A model generated the notes under the pieces. The model was given only the letters and a program-made list of their open reading frames with translations. It searched no databases and was not told where the DNA came from. This document shows, piece after piece, positions 8,380 to 16,680 of a stretch of DNA of 64,000 nt (the first letter of the stretch is position 1; each line of letters starts with the position of its first letter). This stretch comes from Achromobacter sp. UMC71. Its GTDB lineage: Bacteria > Pseudomonadota > Gammaproteobacteria > Burkholderiales > Burkholderiaceae_B. The stretch covers positions 1-64,000 of the forward strand of contig NZ_LZZT01000059.1 in assembly GCF_014170305.1 (NCBI RefSeq), written 5' to 3'. The translations under genes and the position numbers were made by a program.

Positions 8380-9552
8380 ATGTCTAAGCTGGATCCTCTG
8401 TTTTCTTCCGAATTGGCGCTTGCCGAATCGCGCCATGTGCGCCGCCGGCTGCGCACCGCCACCGTCGCCCCGGCCGGGCGCATCGAGATCAACGGCGCGC
8501 CCGCGCTGAATTTCTCCAGCAACGACTACCTGGGCCTGTCCAAGCATCCGCTGCTGATCGACCGCGCCCGCGAATGGGCCGCCCGCCACGGCGCCGGCGC
8601 GCAGGCGTCGCGCCTGGTCTGCGGCAACCTGGACCTGCACGAGCAGGTCGAGGCCAAGCTGGCGCGCCTGAAGGGGACACAAGCCGCGCTGCTGCTGGCA
8701 TCCGGCTGGCAGGCCAACGCCGCCGTCCTGCCCGCGCTGCTGCGCGCCGCCGCCGGCCAGGGCGAGGTGCAGGTCTACGCCGACAAGCTCAACCACGCCA
8801 GCCTGCACCACGGCTGCCAGGCGGCGGGCGTCAAGCAGATCCGCTTTCGCCACAACGATCTGGACCACCTGGAGACCCTGCTGGCTGCCCGCCCGGGGCC
8901 AGCGGCCCGCTTCATCGTTACCGAAAGCGTCTTCAGCATGGACGGCGACCGCACCGACGTGGTCCGCCTGGCGGCGCTGGCCGACCGCTACAACGCCTTT
9001 GTCTACCTGGACGAGGCCCACGCCACCGGCGTGCTGGGGCCGGACGGCATGGGACTGGCCGGACTGGCGCCCGGCCATATCGACCTGGCCATGGGCACCT
9101 TCAGCAAGGCGCTGGGCGGTTTCGGCGCCTACATCGCCGGCTCGCGCGCCCTGTGCGACTATCTGATCAACGCCTGCTCGGGCTTCATCTACACCACGGC
9201 ACTGCCGCCGGCGGTGCTGGGTGCCATGGACGCCGCGCTGGACCTGGTGCCCACGCTGGACGCCGAACGCGCCCGCCTGGCCGCCTCGGGCGAGCGCCTG
9301 CGCCACGCCTTGCGCGGGCTGGGCCTGGATACCGGCGCCTCGTCGACGCAGATCGTGCCCGCCATGGTCGGCGACGCCGCCCGCGCCCTGGCGCTGGCGT
9401 CCAATCTGGAACAGCGCGGCCTGCTGGCCGTGGCGATCCGCCCGCCCACCGTGCCGGCCGGCACCAGCCGCCTGCGCATCGCCCTGAGCGCCGCGCATCG
9501 CGACGCCGACCTTGACCGCCTGATCGCCGGCCTGGCCGCCGCCCTCGCCTGA
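8380..9552 (+). CDS. bioF: 8-amino-7-oxononanoate synthase
   Basis: A 390-residue alpha-oxoamine synthase that condenses pimeloyl-ACP (or -CoA) with L-alanine. Motifs: NFSSNDYLGLS near 44-54, DEAHATG at 211-217 and the PLP lysine at 243 in FSKALGGFGA. The start at 8380 (MSKLDPL) matches the family; the frame extends far upstream opposite bioA but is not coding there. It starts the bioF, bioH-like, bioCD operon, with 11 bases to the next gene. Confidence 0.96.
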   Translation: MSKLDPLFSSELALAESRHVRRRLRTATVAPAGRIEINGAPALNFSSNDYLGLSKHPLLIDRAREWAARHGAGAQASRLVCGNLDLHEQVEAKLARLKGTQAALLLASGWQANAAVLPALLRAAAGQGEVQVYADKLNHASLHHGCQAAGVKQIRFRHNDLDHLETLLAARPGPAARFIVTESVFSMDGDRTDVVRLAALADRYNAFVYLDEAHATGVLGPDGMGLAGLAPGHIDLAMGTFSKALGGFGAYIAGSRALCDYLINACSGFIYTTALPPAVLGAMDAALDLVPTLDAERARLAASGERLRHALRGLGLDTGASSTQIVPAMVGDAARALALASNLEQRGLLAVAIRPPTVPAGTSRLRIALSAAHRDADLDRLIAGLAAALA

Positions 9553-9563
9553 CGACCGCCGCC

Positions 9564-10226
9564 ATGCAAGCCTCCGCTCCCCGCCCCACCCTGCTGTTCG
9601 TGCACGGCTGGGCCTTCGACGCCGCGTTCTGGGCGCCGCTGGCCGCCGCGCTAAGCGACTGGCCCCAGGCCACATTCGACGCCGGCTACTTCGGCCCCGG
9701 CCGCGAACCCCTGCCCGACGGCCCGTGGGTGGCCATCGGCCATTCCCTGGGCGTGCTGCGGCTGCTGCGCGACCCCGCGCCGGCCCGCATCGGCCTGGTG
9801 TCCATCAATGGTTTCGCCCGCTTCGCCGCTGCGCCGGACTTTGCCGCCGGCGTGCCGGCGCGGATGCTGGACCGCATGCTGAACCGGCTGGCGATCCAGC
9901 CCGACGCGGTGCTGCGGGATTTCCGCCAGCGCTGCGGCGATGCGGCCGCGTTCGGCTCGCCCCGGCTCGCCCCCTTGACCCGCGACCTGCAGGCGCTGCG
10001 CGACGAAGACCAGCGCGCCGCGCTGGCCGGCCTGGCCGTGCCGCTGCTGGCGCTGGCCGGCGGGCAGGACCCCATCGTGTCCGCGCCGCTGACGCAGGCG
10101 ACCTTTGGCGATGCCGCCGGCCTGCGCTGGCGCGACACCGGCGGCCACTTGCTGCCCGCCACCGACACCGATTGGTGCGCGCGGCAGATCCGCGATTTTC
10201 TCGCCGCGCTGGCGCCCGCCGCATGA
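9564..10226 (+). CDS. bioH: BioH-like pimeloyl-ACP methyl ester esterase (alpha/beta hydrolase)
   Basis: A 220-residue alpha/beta hydrolase. The catalytic triad is visible as Ser61 in GHSLG, Asp169 in GGQDPIV and His195 in GGHLLP, with an oxyanion HGW near residue 15. Its place between bioF and bioC suggests it removes the methyl ester from pimeloyl-ACP. It is shorter than E. coli BioH (about 256) and its lid region is reduced, so it may be another biotin esterase class such as BioG. The stop overlaps the bioCD start by 4 bases. Confidence 0.8.
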   Translation: MQASAPRPTLLFVHGWAFDAAFWAPLAAALSDWPQATFDAGYFGPGREPLPDGPWVAIGHSLGVLRLLRDPAPARIGLVSINGFARFAAAPDFAAGVPARMLDRMLNRLAIQPDAVLRDFRQRCGDAAAFGSPRLAPLTRDLQALRDEDQRAALAGLAVPLLALAGGQDPIVSAPLTQATFGDAAGLRWRDTGGHLLPATDTDWCARQIRDFLAALAPAA

Positions 10227-11656
10227 CGCAGGCGGCGCGCAACACCCAGGTCGGCGCCCGCTTCGGCGCCGCCGCGGACCAGTACGAGGCCCACGCCTGC
10301 GCCCAGCGCATCACCGCCCAGCGGCTGGCCGACGACATCCTGCGGCTGCCGCTGCCGCCGCGCCCGCGCATCCTGGAGATCGGCTGCGGCACCGGCCTGC
10401 TGACCCAGGCGCTGGCCGCCCGGCTGGGTCCGGCCGACTGGACCATCACCGATATCTCGCCCGCGATGCTGGCCCGTGCCGGGCAGGGCCCGGCCCTGCC
10501 CGGCACGGCCCGCTACCAGGTGCTGGACGGCGAGCATCCCGGCGAGCTGCCGGGCGGCTACGACCTGATCTGCTCCAGCCTGGCGGTGCAATGGTTCACG
10601 GACCTGAACGCCGGGCTGGGGCGGCTGGCCGCCCTGCTGGCGCCCGGCGGCCACCTGGCGGTGGCCACGCTGGCCGCCGGCACCTTCATGGAATGGCGGA
10701 CCGCCCACGATGCCGCCGGGCTGACGGCGGCGACCCCGCCCTATCCGGCCGCCGGCGCCATCCATCCGGCCCAGGGCAATCTGGCCGGTGGCGTGCACAG
10801 CGAGCGACTGATACAACAACATCCTGACGGCCTGCATTTCCTGAAAGCGCTCAAGGGCATCGGCGCCACCACGCCCGCCCCCGGGCGCGCGCCGCTGGGC
10901 GCCGCCGCCTTACGGCGCGTGCTGGCCCATTTCGACCAACAAGGAGCCACGGTGACCTATCACCTGGCCTACGGCATGTGGACAAACAAGACTGACTCCC
11001 GCCCCAAGGGCGTATTCGTGACCGGCACCGACACCGGCATCGGCAAGACCCTGGTGTCGGCCATCCTGGCCCGCGCCTGGCACGCCGACTACTGGAAGCC
11101 GGTGCAGACCGGCGTGGCCGAGGAGCCGGGCGACACCGACACCGTCGCCCGCCTGGCGCAGCTGCCGCCCGAACGGCTGCACCTGCCCGCCTACGTGCTG
11201 CAGGCGCCGCTGTCGCCCTGGGCCGCCGCGCCGCTGGAAGACGCGGAAATCGACGCCACCGCCATCGTGCCGCCCGCCACCCGCGCACCGCTCATCATCG
11301 AAGGCGCCGGCGGCCTGTACGTGCCGATCGACGACAGCCACATGATGATCGACCTGATCGCGCGCCTGGGCCTGCCCGTGGTGCTGGCCGCGCGCAGCGG
11401 CCTGGGCACCATCAACCACACGCTGCTCAGCCTGGAGGCGCTGCGCCGCCGCGCCATTCCGGTGCTGGGGGTGGTCATGAGCGGACCGCTGTCGGCAGGC
11501 AACCGCGAAGCCATCGAGCGCTTCGGCAATGTGCGGGTGCTGGCGGAAATCCCGCCGCTGGACCGCGTGGACGCGGCAGCGGTAGATGCGCTGGCGGGCA
11601 CGATTGCGCCGCTGGACGAGTGCCTGGCCGCGCTGAGCAACGCCGCGGCCTCCTAG
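10223..11656 (+). CDS. bioCD: Fused malonyl-ACP methyltransferase / dethiobiotin synthetase
   Basis: One uninterrupted 477-residue frame. Residues 1 to about 255 are BioC: SAM motif LEIGCGTG at 51-58 and the family C-terminus VTYHLAYG near 244-251. From about 262 it is BioD: P-loop VTGTDTGIGKT at 266-276, WKPVQTG near 291-297 and later IIEGAGGLYVP. BioC methylates malonyl-ACP to start pimelate synthesis; BioD closes the ureido ring. No stop separates the parts. An AAGGAG and an in-frame GTG at 10952 (also ATG at 10976) lie before the BioD part, so separate BioD could also be made. Confidence 0.9.
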   Translation: MTQAARNTQVGARFGAAADQYEAHACAQRITAQRLADDILRLPLPPRPRILEIGCGTGLLTQALAARLGPADWTITDISPAMLARAGQGPALPGTARYQVLDGEHPGELPGGYDLICSSLAVQWFTDLNAGLGRLAALLAPGGHLAVATLAAGTFMEWRTAHDAAGLTAATPPYPAAGAIHPAQGNLAGGVHSERLIQQHPDGLHFLKALKGIGATTPAPGRAPLGAAALRRVLAHFDQQGATVTYHLAYGMWTNKTDSRPKGVFVTGTDTGIGKTLVSAILARAWHADYWKPVQTGVAEEPGDTDTVARLAQLPPERLHLPAYVLQAPLSPWAAAPLEDAEIDATAIVPPATRAPLIIEGAGGLYVPIDDSHMMIDLIARLGLPVVLAARSGLGTINHTLLSLEALRRRAIPVLGVVMSGPLSAGNREAIERFGNVRVLAEIPPLDRVDAAAVDALAGTIAPLDECLAALSNAAAS

Positions 11657-11682
11657 GGCCTGTCAACACTAAAAGGCCCTAG
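11653..11682. terminator. Bidirectional hairpin holding both convergent stop codons
   Basis: A perfect 9-base inverted repeat, CTAGGGCCT (11653-11661) and AGGCCCTAG (11674-11682), with a 12-base loop. The TAG stop of bioCD lies in the left arm and the TAG stop of the opposing CoA-transferase gene lies in the right arm. No T-run, so termination strength is uncertain. Confidence 0.6.
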
Positions 11683-12878
11683 CCCAACGCCCCCCTGGCG
11701 CGCAGCCGCGCCACCCGCGCCGGATCGATCCCCGCTTCCGCCAGCACCTCATCGCCATGCTCGCCAAAGGCGGGCGCGGCGCGCGGCGTGGCCGGTTGGC
11801 TGCGGCCGTACTTTATGGCCTGCGCGAAACCGCGGTAGCTGCCCACCACCGGATGCGCGAAGGTCGAGATCATATCTTCGGCCTGCACCTGCGGAAAATC
11901 GAACATGTCCTCGACGCCGCGCGCCGCGGCGCAAGGCACCTCTTCGCCGAACAGCGCCTCCCATTCCAGCGCGCCATGGGCTTGCAAGGCCTGGTGCAGC
12001 AGCGGCACGATTTCATCGCGATACTGCGCGCGCTTGCGCACCGAGTCATAGCGCGCATCCGCCGCCAAGTCGTGCAGGCCGGTCTTGGCGCACAGCGCCT
12101 GCCAGAAATGCGGTGTATTGGCCGATATGTACAGATAGCCGTCACGCGTGGGATGGATGCCGGTGATACCGCCCGACCGCATGTCGCGACCGACCTCGCG
12201 CGGCTCGCCCTCGGCCCACACCAGCCGCGCCGATTGCAGCGCCAGCGCGCTGCGCAGCAGCGACACGCCGACGAACTGGCCGCGCCCGCTGCGCTCGCGC
12301 TCGTACAGCGCGGACGCCACCCCCGCAGCCACCATGGCCGACGCGTAGTAGTCCACCACCGAGCCGTACAGCACTTCGGGCGGCCCTTCCGCGCGGCCTT
12401 GCAACGCGCACATGCCCGTCATGGTCTGCAGTACCTGGTCGTAGCCCGCCTTGTCCTTGAGCGGCCCGCTTTCGCCATAGCCGCTGACCGCGCAATAGAT
12501 CAGGCGCGGGTTGATCTCGGCCAGTTGCTCGTAGGCAATGCCCAGCCGCGCCGGCACGCTGGGACGAAAGTTGTGCACCAGCACGTCGGCGCGCGCGACC
12601 AGCGTGCGCAGGACCTCGCGCGCCGCGTCCTGCTTCAGGTCCAGCACCAGTCCGCGCTTGCCGCGGTTCACGCCCAGGAACGCGCGGCTCTCGGCCTCCA
12701 GCGTGGAGGGATACTTGCGCAGGTTGTCGCCCGTGGGCGGCTCCACCTTGATCACGTCAGCGCCCTGGTCGGCCAGCAAGGCGCAACCGTACGGGCCGGC
12801 GATATAAGCGCTCAGGTCCAGCACCCGGACTCCGGCCAGCGGTCCGGTGGCCGCTTGCGGCGTCGCGGCGGCAGTCAT
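11679..12878 (-). CDS. Class III (CaiB/BaiF) CoA-transferase
   Basis: A 399-residue family III CoA-transferase that moves CoA between an acyl-CoA donor and a carboxylic acid through an enzyme aspartyl-CoA intermediate. It begins with GVRVLDLSAYIAGPYG and VIKVEPPTGDNLR; the likely catalytic aspartate is in SVVDYYASAM. Its start overlaps the CitE-like gene by 4 bases and it follows a Bug receptor gene, so it probably activates an imported organic acid that the neighbouring lyase then cleaves. The acid itself is not shown by the sequence. Confidence 0.88.
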   Translation of the reverse strand: MTAAATPQAATGPLAGVRVLDLSAYIAGPYGCALLADQGADVIKVEPPTGDNLRKYPSTLEAESRAFLGVNRGKRGLVLDLKQDAAREVLRTLVARADVLVHNFRPSVPARLGIAYEQLAEINPRLIYCAVSGYGESGPLKDKAGYDQVLQTMTGMCALQGRAEGPPEVLYGSVVDYYASAMVAAGVASALYERERSGRGQFVGVSLLRSALALQSARLVWAEGEPREVGRDMRSGGITGIHPTRDGYLYISANTPHFWQALCAKTGLHDLAADARYDSVRKRAQYRDEIVPLLHQALQAHGALEWEALFGEEVPCAAARGVEDMFDFPQVQAEDMISTFAHPVVGSYRGFAQAIKYGRSQPATPRAAPAFGEHGDEVLAEAGIDPARVARLRARGALG

Positions 12879-13738
12879 CGCGCCTCCAGCGTGTCGGCCA
12901 GGCGCACGACGGTTTCGGCGCGGCGCAGGAAGGGGCCGTCGATCATGCGCCCGTCCACCACGAATGCGGCCACGCCTTGCGCCTCGGCCTGGCCGGCGGC
13001 CAGCACCACCCGCCGCGCGTGCGCGATCTCGGCATCCGTGGGCCGGAACGCCGCGTTGGCCAGCGGCACCTGGCGCGGGTGGATGCAGCTCTTGCCCAGA
13101 AAGCCCAGCCGGCGCGCCAACGCGGCCTCGGCCTGGAAACCGGCCTCGTCCTCGATGTTGGCAAAGGCCGAGTCGTAGGCGAACACGCCCGCCTCGGCCG
13201 CCGCCAGCCGCAGCGCGAACATGGCCTGCTGCACCGCCGCCGGCTCGCGACGGTCGATGCCGGCCGGCTCGAACAGATCGCCCAGCCCCAGCTGCAGGCC
13301 GGCCACGCTGGGGTGCGCCGCGGCCAACGCCGCCGCGTCGCGCAAAGCGCGCGGGGATTCGATGTTCAGCAGCAAGCCCACCGCTTGCTCGACGCCGTTG
13401 TCCCGGCGCGCCTGCTCGATGGCCTGCGCCGCGGCCCGCACCTGGTCCGCGGACTCTGCCTTGGGCAGGTTCACCAGCCGCAGCGCCGGGCGCACCACGG
13501 CCTGCACATCCGCCTGGAAGCAGCCGGAATCCAGCGCATTGACGCGCACGATCAACGTCTTGGCGCTGGCCGCCGCCGCGGGCGAGACCAGCAGGTCCGC
13601 CAGATGACGGCGCGCCTCGTCCTTGCGTTCGCCGGCCACGGCGTCTTCCAGGTCGAACGACAAGGCGTCGGCCGGGCCGGCCAGAGCCTTGGCGAACAGT
13701 TCGGGACGCGATCCCGGGACAAACAGTTTGCTTCTCAT
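12875..13738 (-). CDS. CitE-like HpcH/HpaI lyase (beta-hydroxyacyl-CoA lyase)
   Basis: A 287-residue CitE-family TIM-barrel protein. It opens with RSKLFVPGSRPELFAKA and has FDLEDAV (metal and substrate region), NIESPRAL and GKSCIHPRQV, all family hallmarks. Such enzymes cleave malyl-, citramalyl- or citryl-CoA type esters. There is no citrate lyase alpha or gamma subunit nearby, so it is probably a free-standing lyase acting on the product of the adjacent CoA-transferase. It is 33 bases downstream of the Bug receptor gene. Confidence 0.87.
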   Translation of the reverse strand: MRSKLFVPGSRPELFAKALAGPADALSFDLEDAVAGERKDEARRHLADLLVSPAAAASAKTLIVRVNALDSGCFQADVQAVVRPALRLVNLPKAESADQVRAAAQAIEQARRDNGVEQAVGLLLNIESPRALRDAAALAAAHPSVAGLQLGLGDLFEPAGIDRREPAAVQQAMFALRLAAAEAGVFAYDSAFANIEDEAGFQAEAALARRLGFLGKSCIHPRQVPLANAAFRPTDAEIAHARRVVLAAGQAEAQGVAAFVVDGRMIDGPFLRRAETVVRLADTLEAR

Positions 13739-13771
13739 GCGGGCACTCTCAAATGCGGCGGGGGTTGCGGA

Positions 13772-14740
13772 TCATTGAACGGTGATGTTGCGGTCGGCGG
13801 CGACCTGCTTCCAGCGGGCGGCATCGGCCTGCACCAGCTCGGTGAATTGCGCCACGGTCAGCTCGGCGGGCACCGCGCTTTCCTCGGCGAACATGGCGCG
13901 CATCTTCGGATCGTTGACGATGCCGCGGATCTCGGCATTCAGGCGCTCGACCAGCGGCACGGGCGTGTCCGCGGGGGCCAGCACGCCCCACCACAATTCG
14001 ACCGAATAGCCCGGCTGGCCTTCGCCGATGGTGGGCAGGTCGGGATAGAACGGCGAGCGAGCCGGCGACGTTACGGCCAGCACGCGCAGCTTGCCGCCCT
14101 TGAGCAAGGCCGCGGTCGAGGCAAAGCTGCCGATGACGAAATCGACCCGGCCGCCGGCCAGGTCGTTAAGCGCGTGCGACATGCCCTTGTAGGGCACGTG
14201 CGTGAAACTGGTCTTCTCGCCGCCCGCCAGGATCTCGCTGGCCATCTGGTTGACCGAGCCCAGCCCGGCGCTGCCGTAGGTCAGCTTGCCGGGTTCCTTG
14301 CGGCCGGCAGCAAGCAGGTCGGCCACGGATTGATACGGCGAGTCCTTGCCCACCACCAGCGCCATCGGGCTGCGGGCCAGCATGGCCACCGGCGCGAAGC
14401 TGCGCGTCACGTCGTATTTCAGATTGGTCTGCACCGCCGCATTGGTCGTCAACGTCGACGACGACAGCATCAGCACCGAACCGTCCTTGGGGGCGCGCGC
14501 CACGTATTCGGCGCCGATGGCGCCGCCCGCGCCGGGGCGGTTCTCGACGATGACGGTGGCGCCCACGCGGGCGCCCAGCTTTTCGGCCAGTACCCGCGCA
14601 AACACATCATTGCTGCCGCCCGGCGGGAACGGCACCACCATCGTGACGGTGGGCGGCAGGGAGGGCGGTGCGGCCGAGGCGCCCGCGGCCATCAGCCCGG
14701 CCAGGCAAGCGGCCGCCAGGCCGCCCAGGATCTTCTTCAT
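13772..14740 (-). CDS. Bug/TctC-family periplasmic solute receptor
   Basis: A 322-residue secreted protein: signal peptide MKKILGGLAAACLAGLMAAGASA, then the Bug fold with PTVTMVVPFPPGGSNDVFAR and VENRPGAGG. Bug receptors bind carboxylates and feed tripartite tricarboxylate (TctAB) transporters; no TctAB genes are in this window. It is the first gene of a Bug, CitE-like, CoA-transferase operon divergent from a LysR regulator, so its ligand is likely the acid those enzymes degrade. Confidence 0.92.
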   Translation of the reverse strand: MKKILGGLAAACLAGLMAAGASAAPPSLPPTVTMVVPFPPGGSNDVFARVLAEKLGARVGATVIVENRPGAGGAIGAEYVARAPKDGSVLMLSSSTLTTNAAVQTNLKYDVTRSFAPVAMLARSPMALVVGKDSPYQSVADLLAAGRKEPGKLTYGSAGLGSVNQMASEILAGGEKTSFTHVPYKGMSHALNDLAGGRVDFVIGSFASTAALLKGGKLRVLAVTSPARSPFYPDLPTIGEGQPGYSVELWWGVLAPADTPVPLVERLNAEIRGIVNDPKMRAMFAEESAVPAELTVAQFTELVQADAARWKQVAADRNITVQ

Positions 14741-14854
14741 GGCATGTCTCCGTGTCCACGGTCTGACACCTAGGTGCCAGCCGCGTTGTTATGGTCGACG
14801 CCATGCTAGGCCTGTCGCCTGATGATATAAAGCGAGGATTCTTAAAACACTACG

Positions 14855-14867
14855 TGAGGATTCCTCA
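14855..14867. promoter_or_regulatory. 13-base palindrome over the LysR gene start
   Basis: TGAGGA-T-TCCTCA is a perfect dyad that contains the ribosome site (GAGGA) and ends on the A of the ATG at 14867. A second GAGGATTC half-copy lies about 20 bases upstream (14834-14841). This arrangement suits self-repression by the LysR product, or translational control if a hairpin forms. LysR sites are usually T-N11-A, so the assignment is tentative. Confidence 0.5.
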
Positions 14868-15724
14868 TGAAGATCGAATCGTTCCGCACGCTCAACGCCG
14901 TGTTGCGCGGCGGCAGCTTCGCGGCCGGCGCGGCCGACATGAGCCTGTCGCCCAGCGCCGTCAGCCTGCAGATGAAGCAGATCGAGGAATATTTCGGCCA
15001 GCCGTTATTCGACCGGTCGGCGCTGCAAGCCCGGCCCAACGCGTTCGCGGCCGAGGTCGACGCCGTGCTGCAGGACGCCCTGTCGCGGCTGGACGAGCTG
15101 CGCCGGCGCAGTACGCCGCAAGTCGAAGGGCGTGTGCGGCTGGGCACGATCGAACCCTTGCAGGTGACCCTGCTGCCGCCGCTGCTGCGGGTGCTGCGCG
15201 AGCGCTATCCGCAACTGGACGTGCGGCTGATGCGCGGCCGCGCGACCGAGCTGGTCGAAAAGCTCAAGACCGGCGAAATCGACGCGGCGATCATCACGCA
15301 GCCGGAAACGGGCGGATCCCGGCGGCTGGCATGGACGCCGCTGTTTCGCGAACGGCTGGTGCTGATCGCCCCGCCCCAATCGCGCGAAAAATCGCTGGCC
15401 GACCTGTTCGAACGCTACGAATGGATCCGCTTTGACAAGACCACCATCGGCGGCCGGCTGGCGGCCCGTTATGTGGCGCGGCATGCGCCGCATGCGCGCT
15501 GCCGCATCGACCTGCAATCGCTGGCCGCGCTGACCGCGCTGGTGTCCGAAGGGCTGGGCGTATGCATCCTGCCCGAGCCCGGTCCCAATCTGCTGGACGT
15601 GCATCCGGTGCGCGTGCTGCCGCTGGGCAAGGACGCGCCCTATCGGCAGATCTCGTTCGTGTGCCGGCAGACGGACCAGGACAATCGCCTGGTGCAGGCG
15701 CTGCTGGAAGGCGCGCGCCGGTAA
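14867..15724 (+). CDS. LysR-family transcriptional regulator
   Basis: A 285-residue LysR protein. The N-terminal winged helix (about 1-60) has GGSFAAGAADMSLSPSAVSLQMKQ-type helix-turn-helix sequence; the rest is the periplasmic-binding-like effector domain. It is divergent from the Bug, CitE-like, CoA-transferase operon across 126 bases and very probably controls it in response to the imported acid. Confidence 0.92.
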   Translation: MKIESFRTLNAVLRGGSFAAGAADMSLSPSAVSLQMKQIEEYFGQPLFDRSALQARPNAFAAEVDAVLQDALSRLDELRRRSTPQVEGRVRLGTIEPLQVTLLPPLLRVLRERYPQLDVRLMRGRATELVEKLKTGEIDAAIITQPETGGSRRLAWTPLFRERLVLIAPPQSREKSLADLFERYEWIRFDKTTIGGRLAARYVARHAPHARCRIDLQSLAALTALVSEGLGVCILPEPGPNLLDVHPVRVLPLGKDAPYRQISFVCRQTDQDNRLVQALLEGARR

Positions 15725-15785
15725 CACCGCGCCCAACCCGCCCACGCCGCGGAACGGCCTGACGCACGAACCCGCCCCTCGCGCC

Positions 15786-16550
15786 TCAATCCGCCGCCAC
15801 CGCATGCAAAAAGCGCTCGATCGCCGCCACCAGGGCCAGCGGCGTTTCATTCATCGGGTAGTGCCCCGCGTTCTGCAGCACCTGAACCGCTGCCCCCGGG
15901 TAGCGCTGTCCATACGTCGCAGTCATCAGCGCCGCGGTGAACACCGGATCATGTTCGCCCACCAGCGCCAACACCGGATGACGCCCATCGATCGCATCGC
16001 TGAAATCGGTATCGGCCCAGGCCGGCAGGTAGGCGGCAAATGCATCGGCTGAGGCGTGTTGCGCGGAATACGCCGCCTTCCACTGAACCCACGCCGCCGG
16101 CAGGCGTGCGCCGGTGCTGCGGTCGATGATGGCGCGGCGCTTGGCAAGGTCGGCGGCCGCCCCCTGCAGCAATCCCCGCGCGGCTGGCGCCATCGGCACG
16201 CCGCCGCAAGGCACCGGCGCCACCGGCACCAACGCACGCACCCGCCGCGGCGCCAACGTCGCGACCCGCTCGATGGCCATGCCGCCCATCGAATGCCCCA
16301 CCAGGCTGAACCGGTCAAAGCCCAGCGCGTCCGCCAGTGCCAGGGTATCCGCGGCGATCTCGTCGATGCAGTACGCTCCCGGCGCATCCCGCATGCCGCC
16401 ATAGCCGCGGTAGTCCATGAACACGTAGCTGAAGGCGTCGCCCGACAGCCAGGGCTCGATCGGTTCGAATGCATGCGCATCGCCAAACCAGCCATGCAGC
16501 ACGATGACGGGATGGGGGCCTTGCCCCACGCGGTGAAAAGTATTGGGCAT
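15786..16550 (-). CDS. Alpha/beta-fold hydrolase
   Basis: A 254-residue hydrolase with HGWFGDAHAF (oxyanion), nucleophile GHSMGG, acid in GEHDPVF and histidine in NAGHYPMNE. The substrate is unknown; its general form resembles esterases and C-C bond hydrolases. I use ATG 16550 (MPNTF); the frame extends to 16619 but the extra residues are basic and non-conserved, and the ribosome site is weak at either start. It faces the LysR gene tail to tail and is divergent from the AraC gene. Confidence 0.82.
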   Translation of the reverse strand: MPNTFHRVGQGPHPVIVLHGWFGDAHAFEPIEPWLSGDAFSYVFMDYRGYGGMRDAPGAYCIDEIAADTLALADALGFDRFSLVGHSMGGMAIERVATLAPRRVRALVPVAPVPCGGVPMAPAARGLLQGAAADLAKRRAIIDRSTGARLPAAWVQWKAAYSAQHASADAFAAYLPAWADTDFSDAIDGRHPVLALVGEHDPVFTAALMTATYGQRYPGAAVQVLQNAGHYPMNETPLALVAAIERFLHAVAAD

Positions 16551-16633
16551 CCGGGTTCCAGAAGCGTTGTCGCGGCGCGCTCGCGGGCGGGCGGCCTTGG
16601 GTTGCAGAGACCTTGGCATCGTAGGCCGCCTCC

Positions 16634-16673
16634 GCCTGGCCTGCCTTCGATGCCAGGCCTATCAATGTAGAAT
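16634..16673 (+). promoter_or_regulatory. Promoter and inverted repeat before the AraC gene
   Basis: GCCTGGC (16634-16640) and GCCAGGC (16652-16658) form a perfect 7-base inverted repeat just upstream of TGTAGAAT, whose TAGAAT (16668-16673) is a good extended -10. The first transcribed base would fall near 16680, at the ATG (16681), suggesting a leaderless message with an operator over the -35 area. Confidence 0.45.
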
Positions 16674-16680
16674 CCGGGCC

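Noticed and set aside
10952-11656. Separate bioD gene starting at GTG 10952
   Set aside because: VTYHLAYG just after this codon is the normal BioC C-terminus and the frame is continuous, so fusion is the primary call. Internal initiation is kept only as an option.
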